Shown: piece after piece, positions 10,228 through 21,915 of the stretch
Layout of the letters: every line of letters begins with the position of its first letter
Numbering within the stretch: the first letter of the stretch is position 1
Origin: Aphelocoma coerulescens
Taxonomy: Eukaryota; Chordata; Aves; Passeriformes; Corvidae
Direction: 5' to 3'
NCBI RefSeq assembly: GCF_041296385.1
Contig: NW_027183518.1
Coordinates: 248,001 to 312,000, forward strand
Length of the DNA stretch: 64,000 nucleotides
Notes under the pieces: generated by a model
The model's input: the letters and a program-made list of their open reading frames with translations, nothing else
What the model was told of the DNA's origin: nothing
Databases searched by the model: none
Position numbers and translations under genes: made by a program

Positions 10228-11688
10228 TGCATGGACTCGGCAGCACGGAAGGTGTAAGAACCTGTTTCTGGCCAGGCAGTGTGCTGGAGTGCAAAGGGCT
10301 GCGCCTTCCTTTCTGAAGCAGCCCAGAGCATTCTCAGCGGAATCTGCTTGTGAAGCAGCTCTTGGCTGGACATTTGCAAGTCGCTCCACTGAGTCCACGA
10401 AGCCGGTGGCCAGCTGCTTCGTTCTTCGCCTTCTGGGCTCTGGACAGAGCTGAAGCGCAGCGATGGCTCGGAGCTTTGCCGCTCTTCGGCGTGAGCACTG
10501 CACGCAGCCACAGGCTGCTGTGCACGGATTTCCCTCAGCTCGACGTACAATCATTCTCTTGCTGTTTCCCTGAGTCGAAAGTGTCCGTGTAGCTCTCGCT
10601 CAGCGAAATGCGTCAGGAGAGAAACACTTGCTGGATGAGCTTTTCGCTGGCCAAGACTTTCAACGCAGCACCACCATTCGGGCAAGGAGGAGGAGAAAGG
10701 AGGAGCATCTTTTCGTCCTGGCCCGTTCTTCTGCGCGAGACGCCTCTCCGCGTCTTCGCTCCCTGCAAGGCTGTAATGTGCGCCGTGGTACTTGGAAGTG
10801 AGAAGGCAGGTGCAGAGAGCACCGCGATCTGGCGGCGCCGTGCAGGCTGGAAAGGAAAGAGGGCTGCCACCGGAATGTGGTGCGAATACCGGTTTGCACG
10901 CGTCGAGGGTAAGCTCTGGGTGAGCTTGCTGGCCTAAAACTGTTCTCTGTGCCAGACGCAGGCGAGAAGCTTTCCGTTAAGAATCAGGCTGCCACGCAAA
11001 CAGAACGTGGTGCTACTACCTACCTAGCGCTGCGAGGGAAAGTGCATAGCCCAGGCGTGTTTCGGCAGAAGCAGCAGCGCGGAGCGTTTCGCTGCCGGCA
11101 CAGCGCTCTCTGGGCGAGAAGCGGACGACGGTTTGACTCCGGCAGAATGAAAGCGCCACATGGTACGAAGAGCATCGGAATGAAGGCAGAGCACCGAGCT
11201 GCTGCCGTGCGCATCGCACAGGCTGCGAGAGGAAGCGTGGCTGTCACTGGCTTCTTTGCGGGTTCACGTTAGCAGTTGAAAACAGAAAGTTCCACTTGCA
11301 GCTACTTGTGCTGCTACCTATTTCTCTTCCAGCTCTCCCTGGAAAGAATTGTGCCGAGCTTTACGCTTCCAGATGCACAGATGACGGTGGTAGATGCGGC
11401 AGAGAATAGAAAGACAGCGCGCAGCGGACAGTTTCTGGTGCTTTACGTGAGGCAAGGGGGAAGTGCAGCCCAGCAGTGGCTTTTACTTCTGGAGCCTTTT
11501 GCTTTGGTAGCAGCAGCTGCTGCGAGTGGGCAACGGAGCTGCGAGAGTGCGTAATGTGACGGCACATCTCGCTGAGAAGGAAGCTGCCGAGCCGCAGCGT
11601 GTTGTGCTCCGTTTCAAGGCTACTTGGAGGAGGGGGGTACTCGAAGAACGCCTTCTTTCTGGACGCGTCCTTCTGGGTGTGCTCAAGC
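10228..11688. repeat. Macrosatellite unit 8, A8 and G859
   Basis: 1461 bp. It has the same two-marker state as unit 3, five units (7305 bp) downstream. Units 7 and 8 form one of two adjacent A8 pairs; the other is units 37-38. Confidence 0.95.
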
Positions 11689-14610
11689 TGCATGGGCTCG
11701 GCAGCACGGAAGGTGTAAGAACCTGTTTCTGGCCAGGCAGTGTGCTGGAGTGCAAAGGGCTGCGCCTTCCTTTCTGAAGCAGCCCAGAGCATTCTCAGCG
11801 GAATCTGCTTGTGAAGCAGCTCTTGGCTGGACATTTGCAAGTCGCTCCACTGAGTCCACGAAGCCGGTGGCCAGCTGCTTCGTTCTTCGCCTTCTGGGCT
11901 CTGGACAGAGCTGAAGCGCAGCGATGGCTCGGAGCTTTGCCGCTCTTCGGCGTGAGCACTGCACGCAGCCACAGGCTGCTGTGCACGGATTTCCCTCAGC
12001 TCGACGTACAATCATTCTCTTGCTGTTTCCCTGAGTCGAAAGTGTCCGTGTAGCTCTCGCTCAGCGAAATGCGTCAGGAGAGAAACACTTGCTGGATGAG
12101 CTTTTCGCTGGCCAAGACTTTCAACGCAGCACCACCATTCGGGCAAGGAGGAGGAGAAAGGAGGAGCATCTTTTCGTCCTGGCCCGTTCTTCTGCGCGAG
12201 ACGCCTCTCCGCGTCTTCGCTCCCTGCAAGGCTGTAATGTGCGCCGTGGTACTTGGAAGTGAGAAGGCAGGTGCAGAGAGCACCGCGATCTGGCGGCGCC
12301 GTGCAGGCTGGAAAGGAAAGAGGGCTGCCACCGGAATGTGGTGCGAATACCGGTTTGCACGCGTCGAGGGTAAGCTCTGGGTGAGCTTGCTGGCCTAAAA
12401 CTGTTCTCTGTGCCAGACGCAGGCGAGAAGCTTTCCGTTAAGAATCAGGCTGCCACGCAAACAGAACGTGGTGCTACTACCTACCTAGCGCTGCGAGGGA
12501 AAGTGCATAGCCCAGGCGTGTTTCGGCAGAAGCAGCAGCGCGGAGCGTTTCGCTGCCGGCACAGCGCTCTCTGGGCGAGAAGCGGACGACGGTTTGACTC
12601 CGGCAGAATGAAAGCGCCACATGGTACGAAGAGCATCGGAATGAAGGCAGAGCACCGAGCTGCTGCCGTGCGCATCGCACAGGCTGCGAGAGGAAGCGTG
12701 GCTGTCACTGGCTTCTTTGCGGGTTCACGTTAGCAGTTGAAAACAGAAAGTTCCACTTGCAGCTACTTGTGCTGCTACCTATTTCTCTTCCAGCTCTCCC
12801 TGGAAAGAATTGTGCCGAGCTTTACGCTTCCAGATGCACAGATGACGGTGGTAGATGCGGCAGAGAATAGAAAGACAGCGCGCAGCGGACAGTTTCTGGT
12901 GCTTTACGTGAGGCAAGGGGGAAGTGCAGCCCAGCAGTGGCTTTTACTTCTGGAGCCTTTTGCTTTGGTAGCAGCAGCTGCTGCGAGTGGGCAACGGAGC
13001 TGCGAGAGTGCGTAATGTGACGGCACATCTCGCTGAGAAGGAAGCTGCCGAGCCGCAGCGTGTTGTGCTCCGTTTCAAGGCTACTTGGAGGAGGGGGGTA
13101 CTCGAAGAACGCCTTCTTTCTGGACGCGTCCTTCTGGGTGTGCTCAAGCTGCATGGGCTCGGCAGCACGGAAGGTGTAAGAACCTGTTTCTGGCCAGGCA
13201 GTGTGCTGGAGTGCAAAGGGCTGCGCCTTCCTTTCTGAAGCAGCCCAGAGCATTCTCAGCGGAATCTGCTTGTGAAGCAGCTCTTGGCTGGACATTTGCA
13301 AGTCGCTCCACTGAGTCCACGAAGCCGGTGGCCAGCTGCTTCGTTCTTCGCCTTCTGGGCTCTGGACAGAGCTGAAGCGCAGCGATGGCTCGGAGCTTTG
13401 CCGCTCTTCGGCGTGAGCACTGCACGCAGCCACAGGCTGCTGTGCACGGATTTCCCTCAGCTCGACGTACAATCATTCTCTTGCTGTTTCCCTGAGTCGA
13501 AAGTGTCCGTGTAGCTCTCGCTCAGCGAAATGCGTCAGGAGAGAAACACTTGCTGGATGAGCTTTTCGCTGGCCAAGACTTTCAACGCAGCACCACCATT
13601 CGGGCAAGGAGGAGGAGAAAGGAGGAGCATCTTTTCGTCCTGGCCCGTTCTTCTGCGCGAGACGCCTCTCCGCGTCTTCGCTCCCTGCAAGGCTGTAATG
13701 TGCGCCGTGGTACTTGGAAGTGAGAAGGCAGGTGCAGAGAGCACCGCGATCTGGCGGCGCCGTGCAGGCTGGAAAGGAAAGAGGGCTGCCACCGGAATGT
13801 GGTGCGAATACCGGTTTGCACGCGTCGAGGGTAAGCTCTGGGTGAGCTTGCTGGCCTAAAACTGTTCTCTGTGCCAGACGCAGGCGAGAAGCTTTCCGTT
13901 AAGAATCAGGCTGCCACGCAAACAGAACGTGGTGCTACTACCTACCTAGCGCTGCGAGGGAAAGTGCATAGCCCAGGCGTGTTTCGGCAGAAGCAGCAGC
14001 GCGGAGCGTTTCGCTGCCGGCACAGCGCTCTCTGGGCGAGAAGCGGACGACGGTTTGACTCCGGCAGAATGAAAGCGCCACATGGTACGAAGAGCATCGG
14101 AATGAAGGCAGAGCACCGAGCTGCTGCCGTGCGCATCGCACAGGCTGCGAGAGGAAGCGTGGCTGTCACTGGCTTCTTTGCGGGTTCACGTTAGCAGTTG
14201 AAAACAGAAAGTTCCACTTGCAGCTACTTGTGCTGCTACCTATTTCTCTTCCAGCTCTCCCTGGAAAGAATTGTGCCGAGCTTTACGCTTCCAGATGCAC
14301 AGATGACGGTGGTAGATGCGGCAGAGAATAGAAAGACAGCGCGCAGCGGACAGTTTCTGGTGCTTTACGTGAGGCAAGGGGGAAGTGCAGCCCAGCAGTG
14401 GCTTTTACTTCTGGAGCCTTTTGCTTTGGTAGCAGCAGCTGCTGCGAGTGGGCAACGGAGCTGCGAGAGTGCGTAATGTGACGGCACATCTCGCTGAGAA
14501 GGAAGCTGCCGAGCCGCAGCGTGTTGTGCTCCGTTTCAAGGCTACTTGGAGGAGGGGGGTACTCGAAGAACGCCTTCTTTCTGGACGCGTCCTTCTGGGT
14601 GTGCTCAAGC
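11689..14610. repeat. Macrosatellite units 9-10, G859 type
   Basis: Two complete units starting at 11689 and 13150, with G859, G8 and A1258, indistinguishable from units 4-6. Confidence 0.95.
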
Positions 14611-16071
14611 TGCATGGGCTCGGCAGCACGGAAGGTGTAAGAACCTGTTTCTGGCCAGGCAGTGTGCTGGAGTGCAAAGGGCTGCGCCTTCCTTTCTGAA
14701 GCAGCCCAGAGCATTCTCAGCGGAATCTGCTTGTGAAGCAGCTCTTGGCTGGACATTTGCAAGTCGCTCCACTGAGTCCACGAAGCCGGTGGCCAGCTGC
14801 TTCGTTCTTCGCCTTCTGGGCTCTGGACAGAGCTGAAGCGCAGCGATGGCTCGGAGCTTTGCCGCTCTTCGGCGTGAGCACTGCACGCAGCCACAGGCTG
14901 CTGTGCACGGATTTCCCTCAGCTCGACGTACAATCATTCTCTTGCTGTTTCCCTGAGTCGAAAGTGTCCGTGTAGCTCTCGCTCAGCGAAATGCGTCAGG
15001 AGAGAAACACTTGCTGGATGAGCTTTTCGCTGGCCAAGACTTTCAACGCAGCACCACCATTCGGGCAAGGAGGAGGAGAAAGGAGGAGCATCTTTTCGTC
15101 CTGGCCCGTTCTTCTGCGCGAGACGCCTCTCCGCGTCTTCGCTCCCTGCAAGGCTGTAATGTGCGCCGTGGTACTTGGAAGTGAGAAGGCAGGTGCAGAG
15201 AGCACCGCGATCTGGCGGCGCCGTGCAGGCTGGAAAGGAAAGAGGGCTGCCACCGGAATGTGGTGCGAATACCGGTTTGCACGCGTCGAGGGTAAGCTCT
15301 GGGTGAGCTTGCTGGCCTAAAACTGTTCTCTGTGCCAGACGCAGGCGAGAAGCTTTCCGTTAAGAATCAGGCTGCCACGCAAACAGAACGTGGTGCTACT
15401 ACCTACCTAGCGCTGCGAGGGAAAGTGCATAGCCCAGGCGTGTTTCGGCAGAAGCAGCAGCGCGGAGCGTTTCGCTGCCGGCACAGCGCTCTCTGGGCGA
15501 GAAGCGGACGACGGTTTGACTCCGGCAGAATGAAAGCGCCACATGGTACGAAGAGCATCGGAATGAAGGCAGAGCACCGAGCTGCTGCCGTGCGCATCGC
15601 ACAGGCTGCGAGAGGAAGCGTGGCTGTCACTGGCTTCTTTGCGGGTTCACGTTAGCAGTTGAAAACAGAAAGTTCCACTTGCAGCTACTTGTGCTGCTAC
15701 CTATTTCTCTTCCAGCTCTCCCTGGAAAGAATTGTGCCGAGCTTTACGCTTCCAGATGCACAGATGACGGTGGTAGATGCGGCAGAGAATAGAAAGACAG
15801 CGCGCAGCGGACAGTTTCTGGTGCTTTACGTGAGGCAAGGGGGAAGTGCAGCCCAGCAGTGGCTTTTGCTTCTGGAGCCTTTTGCTTTGGTAGCAGCAGC
15901 TGCTGCGAGTGGGCAACGGAGCTGCGAGAGTGCGTAATGTGACGGCACATCTCGCTGAGAAGGAAGCTGCCGAGCCGCAGCGTGTTGTGCTCCGTTTCAA
16001 GGCTACTTGGAGGAGGGGGGTACTCGAAGAACGCCTTCTTTCTGGACGCGTCCTTCTGGGTGTGCTCAAGC
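14611..16071. repeat. Macrosatellite unit 11, G859 plus G1258 junction unit
   Basis: 1461 bp. It is the only copy with both G859 (window 15469) and G1258 (window 15868). It lies where the G859 run ends and a G1258 run begins, so it looks like an exchange junction between two haplotypes. Confidence 0.95.
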
Positions 16072-18993
16072 TGCATGGGCTCGGCAGCACGGAAGGTGTA
16101 AGAACCTGTTTCTGGCCAGGCAGTGTGCTGGAGTGCAAAGGGCTGCGCCTTCCTTTCTGAAGCAGCCCAGAGCATTCTCAGCGGAATCTGCTTGTGAAGC
16201 AGCTCTTGGCTGGACATTTGCAAGTCGCTCCACTGAGTCCACGAAGCCGGTGGCCAGCTGCTTCGTTCTTCGCCTTCTGGGCTCTGGACAGAGCTGAAGC
16301 GCAGCGATGGCTCGGAGCTTTGCCGCTCTTCGGCGTGAGCACTGCACGCAGCCACAGGCTGCTGTGCACGGATTTCCCTCAGCTCGACGTACAATCATTC
16401 TCTTGCTGTTTCCCTGAGTCGAAAGTGTCCGTGTAGCTCTCGCTCAGCGAAATGCGTCAGGAGAGAAACACTTGCTGGATGAGCTTTTCGCTGGCCAAGA
16501 CTTTCAACGCAGCACCACCATTCGGGCAAGGAGGAGGAGAAAGGAGGAGCATCTTTTCGTCCTGGCCCGTTCTTCTGCGCGAGACGCCTCTCCGCGTCTT
16601 CGCTCCCTGCAAGGCTGTAATGTGCGCCGTGGTACTTGGAAGTGAGAAGGCAGGTGCAGAGAGCACCGCGATCTGGCGGCGCCGTGCAGGCTGGAAAGGA
16701 AAGAGGGCTGCCACCGGAATGTGGTGCGAATACCGGTTTGCACGCGTCGAGGGTAAGCTCTGGGTGAGCTTGCTGGCCTAAAACTGTTCTCTGTGCCAGA
16801 CGCAGGCGAGAAGCTTTCCGTTAAGAATCAGGCTGCCACGCAAACAGAACGTGGTGCTACTACCTACCTAGCGCTGCGAGGGAAAGTGCATAGCCCAGGC
16901 GTGTTTCGGCAGAAGCAGCAGCGCGGAGCATTTCGCTGCCGGCACAGCGCTCTCTGGGCGAGAAGCGGACGACGGTTTGACTCCGGCAGAATGAAAGCGC
17001 CACATGGTACGAAGAGCATCGGAATGAAGGCAGAGCACCGAGCTGCTGCCGTGCGCATCGCACAGGCTGCGAGAGGAAGCGTGGCTGTCACTGGCTTCTT
17101 TGCGGGTTCACGTTAGCAGTTGAAAACAGAAAGTTCCACTTGCAGCTACTTGTGCTGCTACCTATTTCTCTTCCAGCTCTCCCTGGAAAGAATTGTGCCG
17201 AGCTTTACGCTTCCAGATGCACAGATGACGGTGGTAGATGCGGCAGAGAATAGAAAGACAGCGCGCAGCGGACAGTTTCTGGTGCTTTACGTGAGGCAAG
17301 GGGGAAGTGCAGCCCAGCAGTGGCTTTTGCTTCTGGAGCCTTTTGCTTTGGTAGCAGCAGCTGCTGCGAGTGGGCAACGGAGCTGCGAGAGTGCGTAATG
17401 TGACGGCACATCTCGCTGAGAAGGAAGCTGCCGAGCCGCAGCGTGTTGTGCTCCGTTTCAAGGCTACTTGGAGGAGGGGGGTACTCGAAGAACGCCTTCT
17501 TTCTGGACGCGTCCTTCTGGGTGTGCTCAAGCTGCATGGGCTCGGCAGCACGGAAGGTGTAAGAACCTGTTTCTGGCCAGGCAGTGTGCTGGAGTGCAAA
17601 GGGCTGCGCCTTCCTTTCTGAAGCAGCCCAGAGCATTCTCAGCGGAATCTGCTTGTGAAGCAGCTCTTGGCTGGACATTTGCAAGTCGCTCCACTGAGTC
17701 CACGAAGCCGGTGGCCAGCTGCTTCGTTCTTCGCCTTCTGGGCTCTGGACAGAGCTGAAGCGCAGCGATGGCTCGGAGCTTTGCCGCTCTTCGGCGTGAG
17801 CACTGCACGCAGCCACAGGCTGCTGTGCACGGATTTCCCTCAGCTCGACGTACAATCATTCTCTTGCTGTTTCCCTGAGTCGAAAGTGTCCGTGTAGCTC
17901 TCGCTCAGCGAAATGCGTCAGGAGAGAAACACTTGCTGGATGAGCTTTTCGCTGGCCAAGACTTTCAACGCAGCACCACCATTCGGGCAAGGAGGAGGAG
18001 AAAGGAGGAGCATCTTTTCGTCCTGGCCCGTTCTTCTGCGCGAGACGCCTCTCCGCGTCTTCGCTCCCTGCAAGGCTGTAATGTGCGCCGTGGTACTTGG
18101 AAGTGAGAAGGCAGGTGCAGAGAGCACCGCGATCTGGCGGCGCCGTGCAGGCTGGAAAGGAAAGAGGGCTGCCACCGGAATGTGGTGCGAATACCGGTTT
18201 GCACGCGTCGAGGGTAAGCTCTGGGTGAGCTTGCTGGCCTAAAACTGTTCTCTGTGCCAGACGCAGGCGAGAAGCTTTCCGTTAAGAATCAGGCTGCCAC
18301 GCAAACAGAACGTGGTGCTACTACCTACCTAGCGCTGCGAGGGAAAGTGCATAGCCCAGGCGTGTTTCGGCAGAAGCAGCAGCGCGGAGCATTTCGCTGC
18401 CGGCACAGCGCTCTCTGGGCGAGAAGCGGACGACGGTTTGACTCCGGCAGAATGAAAGCGCCACATGGTACGAAGAGCATCGGAATGAAGGCAGAGCACC
18501 GAGCTGCTGCCGTGCGCATCGCACAGGCTGCGAGAGGAAGCGTGGCTGTCACTGGCTTCTTTGCGGGTTCACGTTAGCAGTTGAAAACAGAAAGTTCCAC
18601 TTGCAGCTACTTGTGCTGCTACCTATTTCTCTTCCAGCTCTCCCTGGAAAGAATTGTGCCGAGCTTTACGCTTCCAGATGCACAGATGACGGTGGTAGAT
18701 GCGGCAGAGAATAGAAAGACAGCGCGCAGCGGACAGTTTCTGGTGCTTTACGTGAGGCAAGGGGGAAGTGCAGCCCAGCAGTGGCTTTTGCTTCTGGAGC
18801 CTTTTGCTTTGGTAGCAGCAGCTGCTGCGAGTGGGCAACGGAGCTGCGAGAGTGCGTAATGTGACGGCACATCTCGCTGAGAAGGAAGCTGCCGAGCCGC
18901 AGCGTGTTGTGCTCCGTTTCAAGGCTACTTGGAGGAGGGGGGTACTCGAAGAACGCCTTCTTTCTGGACGCGTCCTTCTGGGTGTGCTCAAGC
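16072..18993. repeat. Macrosatellite units 12-13, G1258 type
   Basis: Two complete units starting at 16072 and 17533, with G1258 (windows 17329 and 18790) and A859. Same state as units 1 and 19-22. Confidence 0.95.
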
Positions 18994-20454
18994 TGCATGG
19001 GCTCGGCAGCACGGAAGGTGTAAGAACCTGTTTCTGGCCAGGCAGTGTGCTGGAGTGCAAAGGGCTGCGCCTTCCTTTCTGAAGCAGCCCAGAGCATTCT
19101 CAGCGGAATCTGCTTGTGAAGCAGCTCTTGGCTGGACATTTGCAAGTCGCTCCACTGAGTCCACGAAGCCGGTGGCCAGCTGCTTCGTTCTTCGCCTTCT
19201 GGGCTCTGGACAGAGCTGAAGCGCAGCGATGGCTCGGAGCTTTGCCGCTCTTCGGCGTGAGCACTGCACGCAGCCACAGGCTGCTGTGCACGGATTTCCC
19301 TCAGCTCGACGTACAATCATTCTCTTGCTGTTTCCCTGAGTCGAAAGTGTCCGTGTAGCTCTCGCTCAGCGAAATGCGTCAGGAGAGAAACACTTGCTGG
19401 ATGAGCTTTTCGCTGGCCAAGACTTTCAACGCAGCACCACCATTCGGGCAAGGAGGAGGAGAAAGGAGGAGCATCTTTTCGTCCTGGCCCGTTCTTCTGC
19501 GCGAGACGCCTCTCCGCGTCTTCGCTCCCTGCAAGGCTGTAATGTGCGCCGTGGTACTTGGAAGTGAGAAGGCAGGTGCAGAGAGCACCGCGATCTGGCG
19601 GCGCCGTGCAGGCTGGAAAGGAAAGAGGGCTGCCACCGGAATGTGGTGCGAATACCGGTTTGCACGCGTCGAGGGTAAGCTCTGGGTGAGCTTGCTGGCC
19701 TAAAACTGTTCTCTGTGCCAGACGCAGGCGAGAAGCTTTCCGTTAAGAATCAGGCTGCCACGCAAACAGAACGTGGTGCTACTACCTACCTAGCGCTGCG
19801 AGGGAAAGTGCATAGCCCAGGCGTGTTTCGGCAGAAGCAGCAGCGCGGAGCATTTCGCTGCCGGCACAGCGCTCTCTGGGCGAGAAGCGGACGACGGTTT
19901 GACTCCGGCAGAATGAAAGCGCCACATGGTACGAAGAGCATCGGAATGAAGGCAGAGCACCGAGCTGCTGCCGTGCGCATCGCACAGGCTGCGAGAGGAA
20001 GCGTGGCTGTCACTGGCTTCTTTGCGGGTTCACGTTAGCAGTTGAAAACAGAAAGTTCCACTTGCAGCTACTTGTGCTGCTACCTATTTCTCTTCCAGCT
20101 CTCCCTGGAAAGAATTGTGCCGAGCTTTACGCTTCCAGATGCACAGATGACGGTGGTAGATGCGGCAGAGAATAGAAAGACAGCGCGCAGCGGACAGTTT
20201 CTGGTGCTTTACGTGAGGCAAGGGGGAAGTGCAGCCCAGCAGTGGCTTTTACTTCTGGAGCCTTTTGCTTTGGTAGCAGCAGCTGCTGCGAGTGGGCAAC
20301 GGAGCTGCGAGAGTGCGTAATGTGACGGCACATCTCGCTGAGAAGGAAGCTGCCGAGCCGCAGCGTGTTGTGCTCCGTTTCAAGGCTACTTGGAGGAGGG
20401 GGGTACTCGAAGAACGCCTTCTTTCTGGACGCGTCCTTCTGGGTGTGCTCAAGC
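18994..20454. repeat. Macrosatellite unit 14, majority type
   Basis: 1461 bp with the majority allele at every marker site. It sits between a G1258 unit and an A8 unit, the same position held by unit 23. Confidence 0.95.
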
Positions 20455-21915
20455 TGCATGGACTCGGCAGCACGGAAGGTGTAAGAACCTGTTTCTGGCC
20501 AGGCAGTGTGCTGGAGTGCAAAGGGCTGCGCCTTCCTTTCTGAAGCAGCCCAGAGCATTCTCAGCGGAATCTGCTTGTGAAGCAGCTCTTGGCTGGACAT
20601 TTGCAAGTCGCTCCACTGAGTCCACGAAGCCGGTGGCCAGCTGCTTCGTTCTTCGCCTTCTGGGCTCTGGACAGAGCTGAAGCGCAGCGATGGCTCGGAG
20701 CTTTGCCGCTCTTCGGCGTGAGCACTGCACGCAGCCACAGGCTGCTGTGCACGGATTTCCCTCAGCTCGACGTACAATCATTCTCTTGCTGTTTCCCTGA
20801 GTCGAAAGTGTCCGTGTAGCTCTCGCTCAGCGAAATGCGTCAGGAGAGAAACACTTGCTGGATGAGCTTTTCGCTGGCCAAGACTTTCAACGCAGCACCA
20901 CCATTCGGGCAAGGAGGAGGAGAAAGGAGGAGCATCTTTTCGTCCTGGCCCGTTCTTCTGCGCGAGACGCCTCTCCGCGTCTTCGCTCCCTGCAAGGCTG
21001 TAATGTGCGCCGTGGTACTTGGAAGTGAGAAGGCAGGTGCAGAGAGCACCGCGATCTGGCGGCGCCGTGCAGGCTGGAAAGGAAAGAGGGCTGCCACCGG
21101 AATGTGGTGCGAATACCGGTTTGCACGCGTCGAGGGTAAGCTCTGGGTGAGCTTGCTGGCCTAAAACTGTTCTCTGTGCCAGACGCAGGCGAGAAGCTTT
21201 CCGTTAAGAATCAGGCTGCCACGCAAACAGAACGTGGTGCTACTACCTACCTAGCGCTGCGAGGGAAAGTGCATAGCCCAGGCGTGTTTCGGCAGAAGCA
21301 GCAGCGCGGAGCATTTCGCTGCCGGCACAGCGCTCTCTGGGCGAGAAGCGGACGACGGTTTGACTCCGGCAGAATGAAAGCGCCACATGGTACGAAGAGC
21401 ATCGGAATGAAGGCAGAGCACCGAGCTGCTGCCGTGCGCATCGCACAGGCTGCGAGAGGAAGCGTGGCTGTCACTGGCTTCTTTGCGGGTTCACGTTAGC
21501 AGTTGAAAACAGAAAGTTCCACTTGCAGCTACTTGTGCTGCTACCTATTTCTCTTCCAGCTCTCCCTGGAAAGAATTGTGCCGAGCTTTACGCTTCCAGA
21601 TGCACAGATGACGGTGGTAGATGCGGCAGAGAATAGAAAGACAGCGCGCAGCGGACAGTTTCTGGTGCTTTACGTGAGGCAAGGGGGAAGTGCAGCCCAG
21701 CAGTGGCTTTTACTTCTGGAGCCTTTTGCTTTGGTAGCAGCAGCTGCTGCGAGTGGGCAACGGAGCTGCGAGAGTGCGTAATGTGACGGCACATCTCGCT
21801 GAGAAGGAAGCTGCCGAGCCGCAGCGTGTTGTGCTCCGTTTCAAGGCTACTTGGAGGAGGGGGGTACTCGAAGAACGCCTTCTTTCTGGACGCGTCCTTC
21901 TGGGTGTGCTCAAGC
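20455..21915. repeat. Macrosatellite unit 15, A8 type
   Basis: 1461 bp with A8 (window 20462) and otherwise majority alleles. Together with units 13-14 it forms the G1258, majority, A8 series seen again at units 22-24. Confidence 0.95.

Larger units (their letters stand above)
2923..16071. repeat. 4-unit G859 block recurring at a 5-unit offset (7305 bp)
   Basis: Units 3-6 (2923-8766) and 8-11 (10228-16071) each start with an A8 plus G859 unit, followed by three G859 units. G859 occurs nowhere else in the window. Unit 7 separates the blocks, and unit 11 additionally carries G1258. Confidence 0.65.
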
